Assembly: GCA_965232405.1 (NCBI GenBank)
Contig: OZ246966.1
Coordinates: forward strand, 3,596,001 to 3,660,000
Length of the DNA: 64,000 nt
Direction: 5' to 3'
Origin: RCIO01 sp965232405
GTDB lineage: Bacteria; Pseudomonadota; Alphaproteobacteria; Rhizobiales; Rhizobiaceae
Made by a program: the position numbers and the translations under genes. The notes below the pieces were generated by a model. That model searched no databases. It had not been told where the DNA came from and saw nothing but the letters and a program-made list of their open reading frames with translations. Of this stretch, positions 1-8,452 are shown piece after piece; position 1 is the stretch's first letter; every line of letters starts with the position of its first letter.

Positions 1-1188
1 TCGACCCTTGATGGCCTCGCCCTGCTTGACGAGATCAAGAAGCTGCACCCCGAACTTCCGGTGGTGATGATTTCCGGCCACGGAACCATCGAGACGGCTG
101 TTTCGGCCATTCATCGCGGCGCCTACGACTTCATCGAAAAGCCGTTCAAGGCCGACCGGCTGATTCTGGTGTGCGATCGCGCGCTGGAAACCTCGAAGCT
201 GCGGCGCGAGGTCAGCGATCTCAAGAAGCGCAGTGGCGACGCGTCCGATCTGATCGGCACGTCCGCGGCAATGAACAGCCTGCGCCAGACGATCGAACGT
301 GTTGCGCCGTCCAACAGCCGCGTGATGATCATGGGGCCCTCCGGTTCGGGCAAGGAGATGGTGGCGCGGACCATCCACGCGCAGTCTCAGCGAAGCTCAG
401 GTCCTTTTGTGACCATCAATGCTGCCACGATCACGCCCGAACGCATGGAGATGGAGCTGTTCGGCACGGAGCCGAATGGCGCCGAACGCAAGATCGGTGC
501 GCTCGAAGAGGCGCATCGCGGCACGCTGTACATCGACGAGATTGGCGACATGCCGCGCGAGACACAGAACAAGATCCTGCGCGTTCTCGTCGATCAGCAG
601 TTCGAGCGGGTTGGCGGCACCAGACGCGTCAAGGTCGATGTCCGCATCATCACTTCGACCTCCTACGATCTGCAGTCGCTGATCGAGCAGGGGCGTTTCC
701 GCGAAGACCTATATCACCGGCTTGCTGTGGTGCCGATCATGGTGCCGGGCCTGTCGGAGCGCCGGGAGGATATTCCCTTCCTCGTCGACTACTTCATGCG
801 CCAGACGGCATCGCAGGCCGGTATCAAGCTGCGCCGGATAGGCGACGACGCAATGGCCGTGCTGCAGGCCCATAATTGGCCGGGCAACATTCGCCAGCTG
901 CGCAACAATGTTGAACGGCTTCTCATTCTGGCCCGTGGCGACGAACCGGACGAGCCGATAACCGCCGAACTGTTGCCCGCCGAGATCGGCGACGTGATGC
1001 CGCGCGCGCCAAACCAGTCTGATCAGCACATCATGGCGTTGCCATTGCGCGAGGCGCGTGAGCTGTTCGAGAAGGAATATCTTGTGGCGCAGATAAACCG
1101 TTTTGGCGGCAACATCTCGCGCACGGCGGAATTCATTGGTATGGAGCGGTCAGCGCTGCACCGGAAGCTGAAATCGCTTGGAGTCTGA
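1..1188 (+). CDS. ntrX: NtrX, nitrogen-regulation response regulator (5' end outside window)
   Basis: The reading frame is open from base 1, so about 55-60 N-terminal residues of the receiver domain, including the phospho-accepting Asp, lie outside the window. The visible part starts in the receiver C-terminus (VVMISGHG, then the conserved Lys in FIEKPFK). An AAA+ domain follows with Walker A GPSGSGKE (visible residue about 112) and Walker B LYIDEIGDMP, and the end is a Fis-type helix-turn-helix (ISRTAEFIGMERSALHRKL). The sigma54-contacting GAFTGA loop is absent: after ELFGTE the chain runs through NGAERKIGALEEAH. This is typical of alphaproteobacterial NtrX and separates it from NtrC. It is the regulator partner of the NtrY kinase, expected just upstream. 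trkA begins 6 bases after the stop, so the two are probably cotranscribed. Confidence 0.93.
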   Translation, partial: STLDGLALLDEIKKLHPELPVVMISGHGTIETAVSAIHRGAYDFIEKPFKADRLILVCDRALETSKLRREVSDLKKRSGDASDLIGTSAAMNSLRQTIERVAPSNSRVMIMGPSGSGKEMVARTIHAQSQRSSGPFVTINAATITPERMEMELFGTEPNGAERKIGALEEAHRGTLYIDEIGDMPRETQNKILRVLVDQQFERVGGTRRVKVDVRIITSTSYDLQSLIEQGRFREDLYHRLAVVPIMVPGLSERREDIPFLVDYFMRQTASQAGIKLRRIGDDAMAVLQAHNWPGNIRQLRNNVERLLILARGDEPDEPITAELLPAEIGDVMPRAPNQSDQHIMALPLREARELFEKEYLVAQINRFGGNISRTAEFIGMERSALHRKLKSLGV

Positions 1189-1194
1189 TCCCAC

Positions 1195-2571
1195 ATGCGC
1201 GTGATCATCTGCGGTGCCGGCCAGGTCGGCTACGGCATTGCCGAAAAGCTGGCGGCCGAGCAGAACGACGTGTCGGTCATCGATACCTCGGCCGAACTGA
1301 TCCGGATGGTCCGGGACAATCTGGACGTTCACGGTTTCGTCGGTCACGGCTCGCATCCCACCACGCTGGAACAGGCGGGCGCGGCCGAAGCGGACATGAT
1401 TATCGCCGTCACGCTGTATGACGAGGTGAACATGGTCGCCTGCCAGGTTGCACACTCGCTCTTCAACGTGCCGACCAAGATCGCGCGCATCCGTTCGCAG
1501 TCCTATCTCGAAGCGCATTATCTGGACCTGTTCTCCCGCGATCACATGCCGATCGACGTCATCATCTCGCCGGAGGTGGAAGTCGGCGACATGGTGCTGC
1601 GCCGCATCGCGCTTCCGGGCGCGACGGACATTGTCCGTTTCGGCGATTCCAAGATCGCCATGCTGGCAATCGAGTGTCTCGAGGATTGCCCGGTGGTGAA
1701 CACGCCGCTGGCGCAGCTGAGCGAACTGTTCCCTGACCTGCCTTCCACGGTGGTCGGTGTGTCGCGAAACGGGCGTCTCTTCATTCCCCGCTCGGCAGAC
1801 CAACTCGTGACCGGCGACCTTGCCTATGTCGTGACCAGCAAGGACCAGGTGCGCCGTACGCTGGGTCTGTTCGGACATGAGGAACAGGAAGCCACGCGCA
1901 TCGTTATTGCCGGCGGCGGCAATATCGGCCTCTACGTGGCGCGGGCCATCGAGGCGCGTGGCAGCCGCACCAAGGTCAAGATCATCGAGAGCACGCGCGA
2001 GCGGGCCGTTGCCATCGCCGATGAACTGCGCCGCACGGTGGTGCTTCATGGCAGCGCGCTCGACCAGAAGTTGCTTCTTGAGGCCGATATCGAGCATGCG
2101 GAGTTGATGGTTGCGCTGACCAATGACGATCAGGTCAACATCCTCTCAAGCGTCATGGCCAAGCGGCTGGGTTGCAAGGCCAACCTCGCGCTCCTGAACA
2201 ACCCGACCTATCACGACTTCACCCGCACGCTCGGCATCGACGCGCACATCAACCCGCGCAATGTCACCATCTCGAAGGTGCTGCAGCATGTGCGTCGTGG
2301 CCGCATCAAGGGCGTTCACACCATTCAGCGTGGTGCTGCGGAAATCATCGAGGCGGAGGCGCTGGAAACGTCGCCGCTTGTCGGCCCGCCCATGCGCGAT
2401 CTCGACCTGCCGGATGGTGTTCGCATTGGCGCGATCTTCCGCAATGGCGAGGTGATCAAGCCCAGCGGCACGTTGAAGATCAAACCGAAGGACCGAGTCG
2501 TCATCTTTGCGATGGAAAGCGCGGTGAAACAGGTGGAGCAGATGTTCCGCGTCAGTCTCGAGTTTTTCTGA
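1195..2571 (+). CDS. trkA: TrkA, NAD-binding regulatory subunit of Trk potassium uptake
   Basis: 458 aa, full length for TrkA. It is a tandem of two RCK modules, each with a Rossmann dinucleotide-binding motif (GAGQVGYG near residue 6 and GGGNIGLY near residue 237) followed by an RCK_C domain; the second RCK_C ends near the C-terminus (RVVIFAMESAVKQVE). TrkA is a cytoplasmic peripheral protein that binds NAD(H)/ATP and gates the membrane channel TrkH. A TrkH gene is present in this window at 29.3-30.7 kb on the other strand. The position directly after ntrX is conserved in Rhizobiales. Confidence 0.95.
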   Translation: MRVIICGAGQVGYGIAEKLAAEQNDVSVIDTSAELIRMVRDNLDVHGFVGHGSHPTTLEQAGAAEADMIIAVTLYDEVNMVACQVAHSLFNVPTKIARIRSQSYLEAHYLDLFSRDHMPIDVIISPEVEVGDMVLRRIALPGATDIVRFGDSKIAMLAIECLEDCPVVNTPLAQLSELFPDLPSTVVGVSRNGRLFIPRSADQLVTGDLAYVVTSKDQVRRTLGLFGHEEQEATRIVIAGGGNIGLYVARAIEARGSRTKVKIIESTRERAVAIADELRRTVVLHGSALDQKLLLEADIEHAELMVALTNDDQVNILSSVMAKRLGCKANLALLNNPTYHDFTRTLGIDAHINPRNVTISKVLQHVRRGRIKGVHTIQRGAAEIIEAEALETSPLVGPPMRDLDLPDGVRIGAIFRNGEVIKPSGTLKIKPKDRVVIFAMESAVKQVEQMFRVSLEFF

Positions 2572-2625
2572 TTTTCCGGCCGCTAACGCCTCCTCGCCTG
2601 AGCGCTTTCTGAGATTGGGGATTCC

Positions 2626-3489
2626 ATGTCGCGCATTGCCTATGTGAACGGACGCTACGTGCCGCACGCCACTGCAGCCGTGCACATCGAGGATCGCGGC
2701 TACCAGTTCGCCGACGGCGTCTACGAGGTGTGCGAAGTCAAGGCGGGCTACATCGTCGATATGCGCCGACACCTCGACCGTCTCGGCAGGTCGCTGGGTG
2801 AACTCGCAATTCTATGGCCGATGAACCGCGACGCGCTTCAGCATGTGCTGCGCGAAGTCGTGCGGCGCAACCGCGTTCGCGACGGGTTGGTCTATCTGCA
2901 GGTTACGCGCGGCGTGGCGCGCCGCGATCACCCGTTTCCGGGCCCTGATACGAAGCCGGCTCTGGTGGTGACGGCAAGCCGCATCGATCCGGTGAAGTCA
3001 CGGCAAATGTCGGAAACCGGCATCAGCGTAATCACCGTTCCGGACAATCGCTGGGATCGCGTCGACATCAAGACTGTCGGATTGTTGCCCAACGTGCTTG
3101 CACGCCAGGAAGCCAAGGACGCAGGCGCGCAGGAAGCATGGTTCGTCGATGATGAAGAGATTGTGCTCGAAGGCTCGGCGACCAATGCCTGGATCGTCAC
3201 GAAGGACGGCAAGCTTGTCACCCGGCCAGCCGAAACCGGCATATTGCGCGGCATTACGCGGACCACACTGTTCGATGTCGCCGAAAAGCTGGGCGTAGCG
3301 GTAGAGGAGCGTGGTTTCAGCGTCGAGGAAGCGATGAGCGCACGCGAGGCATTCGTCACGTCGGCCACCAAGACGGTCATGCCGGTTGTCGCAATCAACG
3401 GCAAGACGGTGGCAAATGGACATCCCGGAACGGTGGCGCTTGCACTGCGCGAGGCCTTTTTTGACGTTGCGGAAAAAACGCGGGCCTGA
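2626..3489 (+). CDS. dat: D-amino-acid aminotransferase (class IV PLP enzyme)
   Basis: 287 aa, the usual length of fold-type IV aminotransferases. The N-terminus has the family signature (YVNGRYVPHATAAVHIEDRGYQF). The PLP-binding lysine is probably Lys149 in DIKTVGLLPNVLARQ, which matches the bacillar D-amino-acid transaminase motif. EGSATNAWIV forms part of the cofactor phosphate pocket. D-alanine transaminase moves amino groups between D-amino acids and 2-oxo acids and can supply D-Glu/D-Ala for peptidoglycan; a branched-chain or aminodeoxychorismate lyase activity cannot be excluded from sequence. It lies 54 bases after trkA in the same direction. Confidence 0.88.
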   Translation: MSRIAYVNGRYVPHATAAVHIEDRGYQFADGVYEVCEVKAGYIVDMRRHLDRLGRSLGELAILWPMNRDALQHVLREVVRRNRVRDGLVYLQVTRGVARRDHPFPGPDTKPALVVTASRIDPVKSRQMSETGISVITVPDNRWDRVDIKTVGLLPNVLARQEAKDAGAQEAWFVDDEEIVLEGSATNAWIVTKDGKLVTRPAETGILRGITRTTLFDVAEKLGVAVEERGFSVEEAMSAREAFVTSATKTVMPVVAINGKTVANGHPGTVALALREAFFDVAEKTRA

Positions 3490-3542
3490 TAACCGCAGGG
3501 TTTCAGGACGGTTGGCCGAAAGAGGCGGGGCAACGTACCACG

Positions 3543-3573
3543 CTTGACATAAGAGACCCGTTTGGGCGCTACT
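3543..3573 (+). promoter_or_regulatory. Putative housekeeping promoter of hfq
   Basis: CTTGACA at 3543-3549 matches the alphaproteobacterial -35 consensus. About 18-19 bases downstream is GCTACT (3568-3573), a weak -10. Transcription would start near 3580, giving a leader of about 30 bases before the hfq ATG. A promoter here lets hfq be transcribed independently of the ntrX-trkA-dat run. Confidence 0.45.
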
Positions 3574-3611
3574 GTTTCGGCGCGACTGAAATGGGCGAAA
3601 GATAAGAAGAC

Positions 3612-3857
3612 ATGGCGGAACGCACGCAGAACTTGCAGGACTTGTTTCTAAATTCTGTTAGAAAAAGTAAGACACCTCTCACGATCTTCCTTATCAATGG
3701 CGTGAAACTGACTGGCGTCGTGACGTCGTTTGACAATTTCTGCGTGCTTTTGCGGCGTGACGGACATTCGCAGCTTGTCTACAAGCATGCGATTTCAACC
3801 ATCATGCCCAGCCAGCCTGTGCAGATGTTTGACGCCGAGGAAAATCGGGATAGCTGA
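3612..3857 (+). CDS. hfq: Hfq RNA chaperone
   Basis: 81 aa, the compact form found in rhizobia. Sm1 motif residues (LTIFLINGVKLTGVVTSFD) and the Sm2 signature LVYKHAISTI are intact. Conserved Gln8-region and Phe/Tyr-Lys-His residues needed for the proximal poly-U site are present. The C-terminal tail is short and acidic (FDAEENRDS). Hfq is a hexameric chaperone for small RNA-mRNA pairing and in rhizobia controls nitrogen fixation and nutrient uptake mRNAs. hflX follows immediately, as in most proteobacteria. Confidence 0.97.
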   Translation: MAERTQNLQDLFLNSVRKSKTPLTIFLINGVKLTGVVTSFDNFCVLLRRDGHSQLVYKHAISTIMPSQPVQMFDAEENRDS

Positions 3858-5258
3858 TTGAAGCCGGACAACGCCACGCCGAATGGTGGGGTAGGGGGCA
3901 CGAACGGTCTGAACGGAGACGGTCAGGCCGAGATGACGCGCGCCATCGTCATCGTTCCGGTCATTACCCGCCAGAACCGCAAGCCGGACGAAGCACGCGA
4001 CAGCGCGCGTCCGCATCTTCCGCGTTCGCCCGAGGCGCGGCTCGAAGAGGCTGTTGGTCTGGCGCTTGCCATCGACCTTGAGCCGGTTGCGAGAGAGATT
4101 GTCCAGATCGCTGCTCCGAAACCTGCGACGCTGCTCGGCTCTGGCAAGGTCGAGGCGCTCGCCAAACTGGTGAGCGAGGAGGACGCGGAACTGGTTGTCG
4201 TTGACCAGCCGCTTTCGCCTGTGCAGCAGCGCAATCTGGAAAACGCGCTGAAGGCCAAGGTGCTGGACCGCACAGGTCTCATTCTGGAAATCTTCGGCCG
4301 GCGGGCGCGCACCAAGGAAGGCACGCTGCAAGTCGATCTGGCCCACCTTGAGTATCAGCGCGGCCGTCTGGTCAGAAGCTGGACCCACCTCGAACGCCAG
4401 CGCGGCGGCGGCGGGTTCATGGGCGGCCCCGGCGAAACCCAGATCGAGGCTGACCGGCGGCAGTTGCAGGAAAAGATCGTGCGGCTGAGGCGCGAACTGG
4501 AACAGGTTCGGCGCACGCGCAATTTGCACCGCTCCAAGAGACAAAAGGTGCCGTACCCGGTCGTCGCCATTGTCGGCTACACCAATGCCGGCAAGTCGAC
4601 GCTGTTCAACCGGCTGACCGGCGCAAGCGTGGTCGCCGAGGACATGCTGTTTGCCACGCTCGACCCGACCTTGCGACGCCTGGTACTGCCGCTCGGCACC
4701 GAGATCATCCTGTCCGACACGGTGGGTTTCATTTCCGACCTTCCGACTCATCTCGTCGCTGCCTTTCGGGCAACGCTGGAAGAGGTCGTCGAGGCAGATC
4801 TGGTTCTGCACCTTCGCGACATCGCCGATCCCGATACGCTGTCGCAGGCGGAAGATGTGGAACAGATCCTGGCCGACCTTGGGGTCGATGCCTCGGACCA
4901 TGAGCGGGTGCTGGAGGTCTGGAACAAGATCGACCTGCTCGATGACGACAGCCGCACCAGCCTTCTAGGTCGCGAAACCGGCGACAGCGCAGAACGGCCC
5001 GTCGCCATTTCGGCGGTGAGCGGCGAGGGGATTGAGCGGCTGGTTGAAATGATCGAGCGCAAGCTGGCTGGCCGCTCGACATCGTTTGATGTGTCACTGG
5101 CGCCGAACCAGCTCCATCTGACGGACTGGCTCTACCGATCCGGCGATGTGCTCGACCGCCACGATCGGGAAGACGGTGGCCTTGACCTGAAACTCAAGAC
5201 CACCGCCGCCCGCAAGGCCGAGATCGAGGCGAAGCTGGCTTCTGCCGGCAGGAGCTAG
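3858..5258 (+). CDS. hflX: HflX ribosome-associated GTPase
   Basis: 466 aa if the TTG that directly abuts the hfq stop is used. A downstream ATG at 3933 (MTRAIVIVPV) would give 441 aa and is an equally reasonable start, because the first 25 residues are low-complexity and poorly conserved in character. The HflX-specific N-terminal domain contains GSGKVEAL and VVDQPLSPVQQRNLE; the Gly-rich segment GGGGFMGGPGETQIE precedes the G domain. G1 is GYTNAGKST (about residue 240), G3 DTVGFI, G4 NKID. HflX splits stalled 70S or 100S ribosomes under stress. The gene overlaps the convergent mazG stop by 4 bases. Confidence 0.94.
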   Translation: MKPDNATPNGGVGGTNGLNGDGQAEMTRAIVIVPVITRQNRKPDEARDSARPHLPRSPEARLEEAVGLALAIDLEPVAREIVQIAAPKPATLLGSGKVEALAKLVSEEDAELVVVDQPLSPVQQRNLENALKAKVLDRTGLILEIFGRRARTKEGTLQVDLAHLEYQRGRLVRSWTHLERQRGGGGFMGGPGETQIEADRRQLQEKIVRLRRELEQVRRTRNLHRSKRQKVPYPVVAIVGYTNAGKSTLFNRLTGASVVAEDMLFATLDPTLRRLVLPLGTEIILSDTVGFISDLPTHLVAAFRATLEEVVEADLVLHLRDIADPDTLSQAEDVEQILADLGVDASDHERVLEVWNKIDLLDDDSRTSLLGRETGDSAERPVAISAVSGEGIERLVEMIERKLAGRSTSFDVSLAPNQLHLTDWLYRSGDVLDRHDREDGGLDLKLKTTAARKAEIEAKLASAGRS

Positions 5259-6091
5259 CTCTCCGCCCTTGAGGGCCGCTTGGCAGCCTGCCACAGCGCT
5301 TCCATCTCATCGAGTGTCGCCGCTTCGAGGTTTGATCCGCCTTCGGCCAGCGCTGTCTCCACCGCGTGAAAACGGGTGCGGAATTTCTCGTTGGTGCCGC
5401 GCAAAGCTGTCTCGGGATCGATGCCGAGATGCCGCGCAAGATTGACGAGCGCGAAGAAGACATCGCCCATTTCGTCCTCAGTTTCGGCCATCGAGCCGTT
5501 TTCGATGGCTTCCCGCAATTCGCCGATCTCTTCTTCGATCTTGTCCAGAACCGGACCGGCCGCGCCCCAGTCGAAGCCGACCTTCGCGGCCTTTTCCTGA
5601 AGCTTCAGCGCCCGGGTGAGGGCAGTGTGGGCAACAGGTACACCGTCCAGAAACCCCTTGCCGTGATCCTCCGGCGGCAGGCCAAGTGCCGAACGGCGCG
5701 CCCGCTTCTCCGCCTTCTCTTCCGTCTTGATCTTTTCCCACATGCCCTTGGCCATGCCAGCAGACCGCGCAGCCTCGTCACCGAAGACATGCGGGTGACG
5801 GCGGATCATCTTCTTCGTGACCGCCTCGACCACGCCGCCGAAATCGAAAGCGCCTTCCTCTTCGGCCATTTGCGCGTGGTAGACGACTTGCAAAAGCAGA
5901 TCGCCGAGTTCCTCACGCAGGTCGTCCATATCGCCGCGCTGGATCGCGTCGGCCACCTCATAGGCTTCCTCAAGCGTGTAGGGGGCGATGGACGCAAAAT
6001 CCTGTTCCAGGTCCCATGGGCATCCGGTGACGGGCGTCCTGAGCGCGGCCATGATTTCGATGAGGCGGGATATGTCGCGTGATGGTTCCAT
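5255..6091 (-). CDS. mazG: MazG nucleoside triphosphate pyrophosphohydrolase
   Basis: 278 aa, the two-domain MazG length. Each half holds a MazG four-helix fold with acidic Mg2+ ligands: LEEAYEVADAI and LREELGDLLLQVVYHAQMAEE in the N-terminal half, and EEIGELREAIE and EDEMGDVFFALVNLARHLG in the C-terminal half. The enzyme hydrolyses (d)NTPs to the monophosphate and PPi and cleans aberrant nucleotides from the pool. It starts with ATG and is convergent with hflX, sharing 4 bases at the stops. Confidence 0.94.
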   Translation of the reverse strand: MEPSRDISRLIEIMAALRTPVTGCPWDLEQDFASIAPYTLEEAYEVADAIQRGDMDDLREELGDLLLQVVYHAQMAEEEGAFDFGGVVEAVTKKMIRRHPHVFGDEAARSAGMAKGMWEKIKTEEKAEKRARRSALGLPPEDHGKGFLDGVPVAHTALTRALKLQEKAAKVGFDWGAAGPVLDKIEEEIGELREAIENGSMAETEDEMGDVFFALVNLARHLGIDPETALRGTNEKFRTRFHAVETALAEGGSNLEAATLDEMEALWQAAKRPSRAES

Positions 6092-6250
6092 GCGCGGAGA
6101 TTAGCTGCTCCCCCGATGCGAGCCTATGGCGCGAAGCGCCGATTTCCACAGTGCTGCGCCCCGCAAAGAAAATCCGCTCATCCTGTCGGGATCGCGATCG
6201 CTTCTTCGTCCTTCGGCCATCACAAGCTGAAGACATGGGAGAGACTTCGG

Positions 6251-7156
6251 ATGAAATCCGCACTGTTTGCGATGGCCGCCGCAATTGTGGCCCTTGTTAT
6301 TCCCAACACGGCCAGCACCAAGGAGGCTGACATGAAATCCGGCTATGCCGAGGCCAATGGCGTCAACTACTATTACGAGATCCAGGGCGAAGGCGAACCC
6401 TTGCTCTTGCTTCATGGCGGGCTGGGCACGCTCGATATGTTCGCCCCCACTATGCCGTATTACCTCGAAGGCCGGCAGGTAATCGCGATCGATCTGCACG
6501 GTCACGGCCGCACCGGGCTGGGCAACAGGACAATCGACCCGGTCGATATCGGCGATGACCTCGGCGTGGTGCTCGGCGAACTTGGCTACGGCGAGGTCGA
6601 CGTGATGGGTTATTCCTTCGGCGGCTACGCGGCGCTGCATCTGGCAGCAACGCATCCCGACAAGGTGCGCCGCCTGGCAATCATCTCATCCAATTTCGCC
6701 AGCGAAGGCTTCTATGCCGAAATGCTGTCGCAGCAGGCGATGGTGAGTGCGGAAATGGCCGAGATGATGAAGGGCACACCGATGTACCAGGCATATGCCG
6801 CGGTCGCGCCCGATCCGTCCGAATTCCCGGCCGTGCTCGACAATATGGGTGCCTTCATGCGCAACGCCTATGACTGGCGCGACGCGGTCAAGTCGCTCGA
6901 AATGCCTGTCATGCTGGTCTATGCCGACAGCGACATGATCCGGCCCGAACACATGGTGGAGTACTACCAGTTGCTCGGCGGCGGCCTGAGGGATGCCGGC
7001 TGGCAACGCGAAAACATGGCGCAGAACCGGCTCGCCATTCTGCCCGGGCTGACGCACTACGATATCTTCCTGTCGCCGCGGCTGCCTCAAACCGTTCGCC
7101 CGTTTCTCGATGGTGAGGTCGAGGTGCCGGTCTGGACTGGCGGTGAGGGCCGGTAG
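6251..7156 (+). CDS. Exported alpha/beta hydrolase
   Basis: 301 aa from the ATG at 6251, chosen because it starts a clear signal peptide (MKSALFAMAAAIVALVIPNTAS) after GGGAGAG-like purine-rich sequence; the frame is open further upstream but codes for nothing recognisable. The fold is canonical: LLLHGGLG for the oxyanion hole, nucleophile elbow MGYSFGGYAAL, probable Asp in VYADSDMIRPEH and His in GLTHYDIF. It is probably periplasmic. The substrate is unknown. Gene neighbours give no pathway. Confidence 0.85.
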   Translation: MKSALFAMAAAIVALVIPNTASTKEADMKSGYAEANGVNYYYEIQGEGEPLLLLHGGLGTLDMFAPTMPYYLEGRQVIAIDLHGHGRTGLGNRTIDPVDIGDDLGVVLGELGYGEVDVMGYSFGGYAALHLAATHPDKVRRLAIISSNFASEGFYAEMLSQQAMVSAEMAEMMKGTPMYQAYAAVAPDPSEFPAVLDNMGAFMRNAYDWRDAVKSLEMPVMLVYADSDMIRPEHMVEYYQLLGGGLRDAGWQRENMAQNRLAILPGLTHYDIFLSPRLPQTVRPFLDGEVEVPVWTGGEGR

Positions 7157-7294
7157 GAGCCCCTGGAGCGTGGGCGGACGGCCAGAGCCGTCCGTCCTGC
7201 CCGGATGCGTATGGTAAACGCCGTGATTCAATTTTTGTCAGCATTTTAGCGTCATGGTCCGGGGCAGTCTGTCCAGTTTCGGCGTCCAGGTTCC

Positions 7295-8215
7295 ATGCGT
7301 CTCCAACTCTCCAGAATTTCCATCGCCGGCTGCCTTGCGCTCGCGGCCTGCACATCCGGGCCGGCCATCGATGCGCTGCAGGTGGCGCCGTCGAATGAGA
7401 CAACCGCTTCGGTGGTGCGACCGAGTGTAGGCATCTCGACAAACGACAAGGCTCCGCCGGTCAGGCCTAACGCGCTTGCGGCAACGCCGCGCCCGGCCGG
7501 GCCTGCGTCGATGCATGAAAAGCGCATTTACGGTTACGGCTTCGGCGACGCTCATCCGATCAATTTCGGCCCGCGCAAACCGCAGCATCATGCCGTACAT
7601 GGCGTCGATGTCTCGCGCTGGCAGGGCGACATCGACTGGGCGGAGCTGCGCCGGCACGGCGCCAACTTCGCCTATATCAAGGCGACCGACGGCGGCGATC
7701 ATCTCGACCCGATGTTCCACAAGAACTGGCGCGGCGCAGCCGCCGCCGGCATCAAGCGCGGGGCCTACCACTTCTTCTACTGGTGCCGCACCGCATCCTC
7801 CCAGGCCGAATGGTTCATCCGCAACGTGCCGAAGGAGAAGGGCGCACTGCCACCGGTGATCGATGTCGAATGGAACCACCAGTCAAGCTGCAAGAAGCGG
7901 CCGCCGCGTTCCGACATACTCGACAAGATCAGGGTGTTTTCCGACCGGCTGGAACGGCATTACGGCCAGCGGCCGATCATCTACACCGCCCCCGATTTCT
8001 ACGAGGACAACCTGCAGGGCGCATTCCGGGACCACCCCTTCTGGCTGCGCGCCGTGGCCGAACATCCTTCCAAGGTCTATCCCGGCCGCGACTGGGTGTT
8101 CTGGCAATATTCCGGCTCCGGGCTTTCCGGCGGCGTGAGCGGCAAGATCGACCTCAATGTCTTCCACGGCGACGAGTCTGCTTGGTGGCGCTGGGTGGGC
8201 AAGGTGAGTGGGTAG
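7295..8215 (+). CDS. GH25-family lysozyme lipoprotein
   Basis: 306 aa. A type II signal peptide ends in the lipobox LAAC with the lipidated Cys at residue 19, so the protein should be membrane-anchored. A roughly 80-residue Pro/Thr-rich linker leads to a glycoside hydrolase family 25 (Chalaropsis-type muramidase) domain: HGVDVSRWQGDIDW (catalytic-face Asp near 105), FAYIKATDGGDHLDPMF, GAYHFFYW and the acidic pair in PVIDVEWN, then VFWQYSGSG near the C-terminus. It should cleave the MurNAc-GlcNAc bond in peptidoglycan and probably helps remodel the cell's own wall; no phage genes are nearby. Confidence 0.9.
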   Translation: MRLQLSRISIAGCLALAACTSGPAIDALQVAPSNETTASVVRPSVGISTNDKAPPVRPNALAATPRPAGPASMHEKRIYGYGFGDAHPINFGPRKPQHHAVHGVDVSRWQGDIDWAELRRHGANFAYIKATDGGDHLDPMFHKNWRGAAAAGIKRGAYHFFYWCRTASSQAEWFIRNVPKEKGALPPVIDVEWNHQSSCKKRPPRSDILDKIRVFSDRLERHYGQRPIIYTAPDFYEDNLQGAFRDHPFWLRAVAEHPSKVYPGRDWVFWQYSGSGLSGGVSGKIDLNVFHGDESAWWRWVGKVSG

Positions 8216-8452
8216 GTAATTGCGCTCACGGGCCATTTCGCTCTCTGCGATCGCTGGCCCTCCGCGCGGGTGCGCCACAAGGCGCGACGCCCAGTCGGGT
8301 TTGCGGCCTTCGGCCGTGGTTCGCCAACGCCTCAATTCGGACGGTCGCGGATCAATTTTCTAACTGAGCCATCTGCGTTCGCATTCCTGTTACTTGCGGC
8401 GGCCACCCGCATGGCCCATCTTCCGGCCAACGCCAACAGCCGGATTTGAACC
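8216..8452. other. Intergenic stretch with short GC hairpins
   Basis: 237 bases with no convincing gene. Several short palindromes are visible, for example CGGCC-TTC-GGCCG around 8307-8319 and TGCGCC-ACAA-GGCGCG around 8270-8285. They may serve as terminator or REP-like elements between the lysozyme gene and yghU; no T tract follows. Confidence 0.35.
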
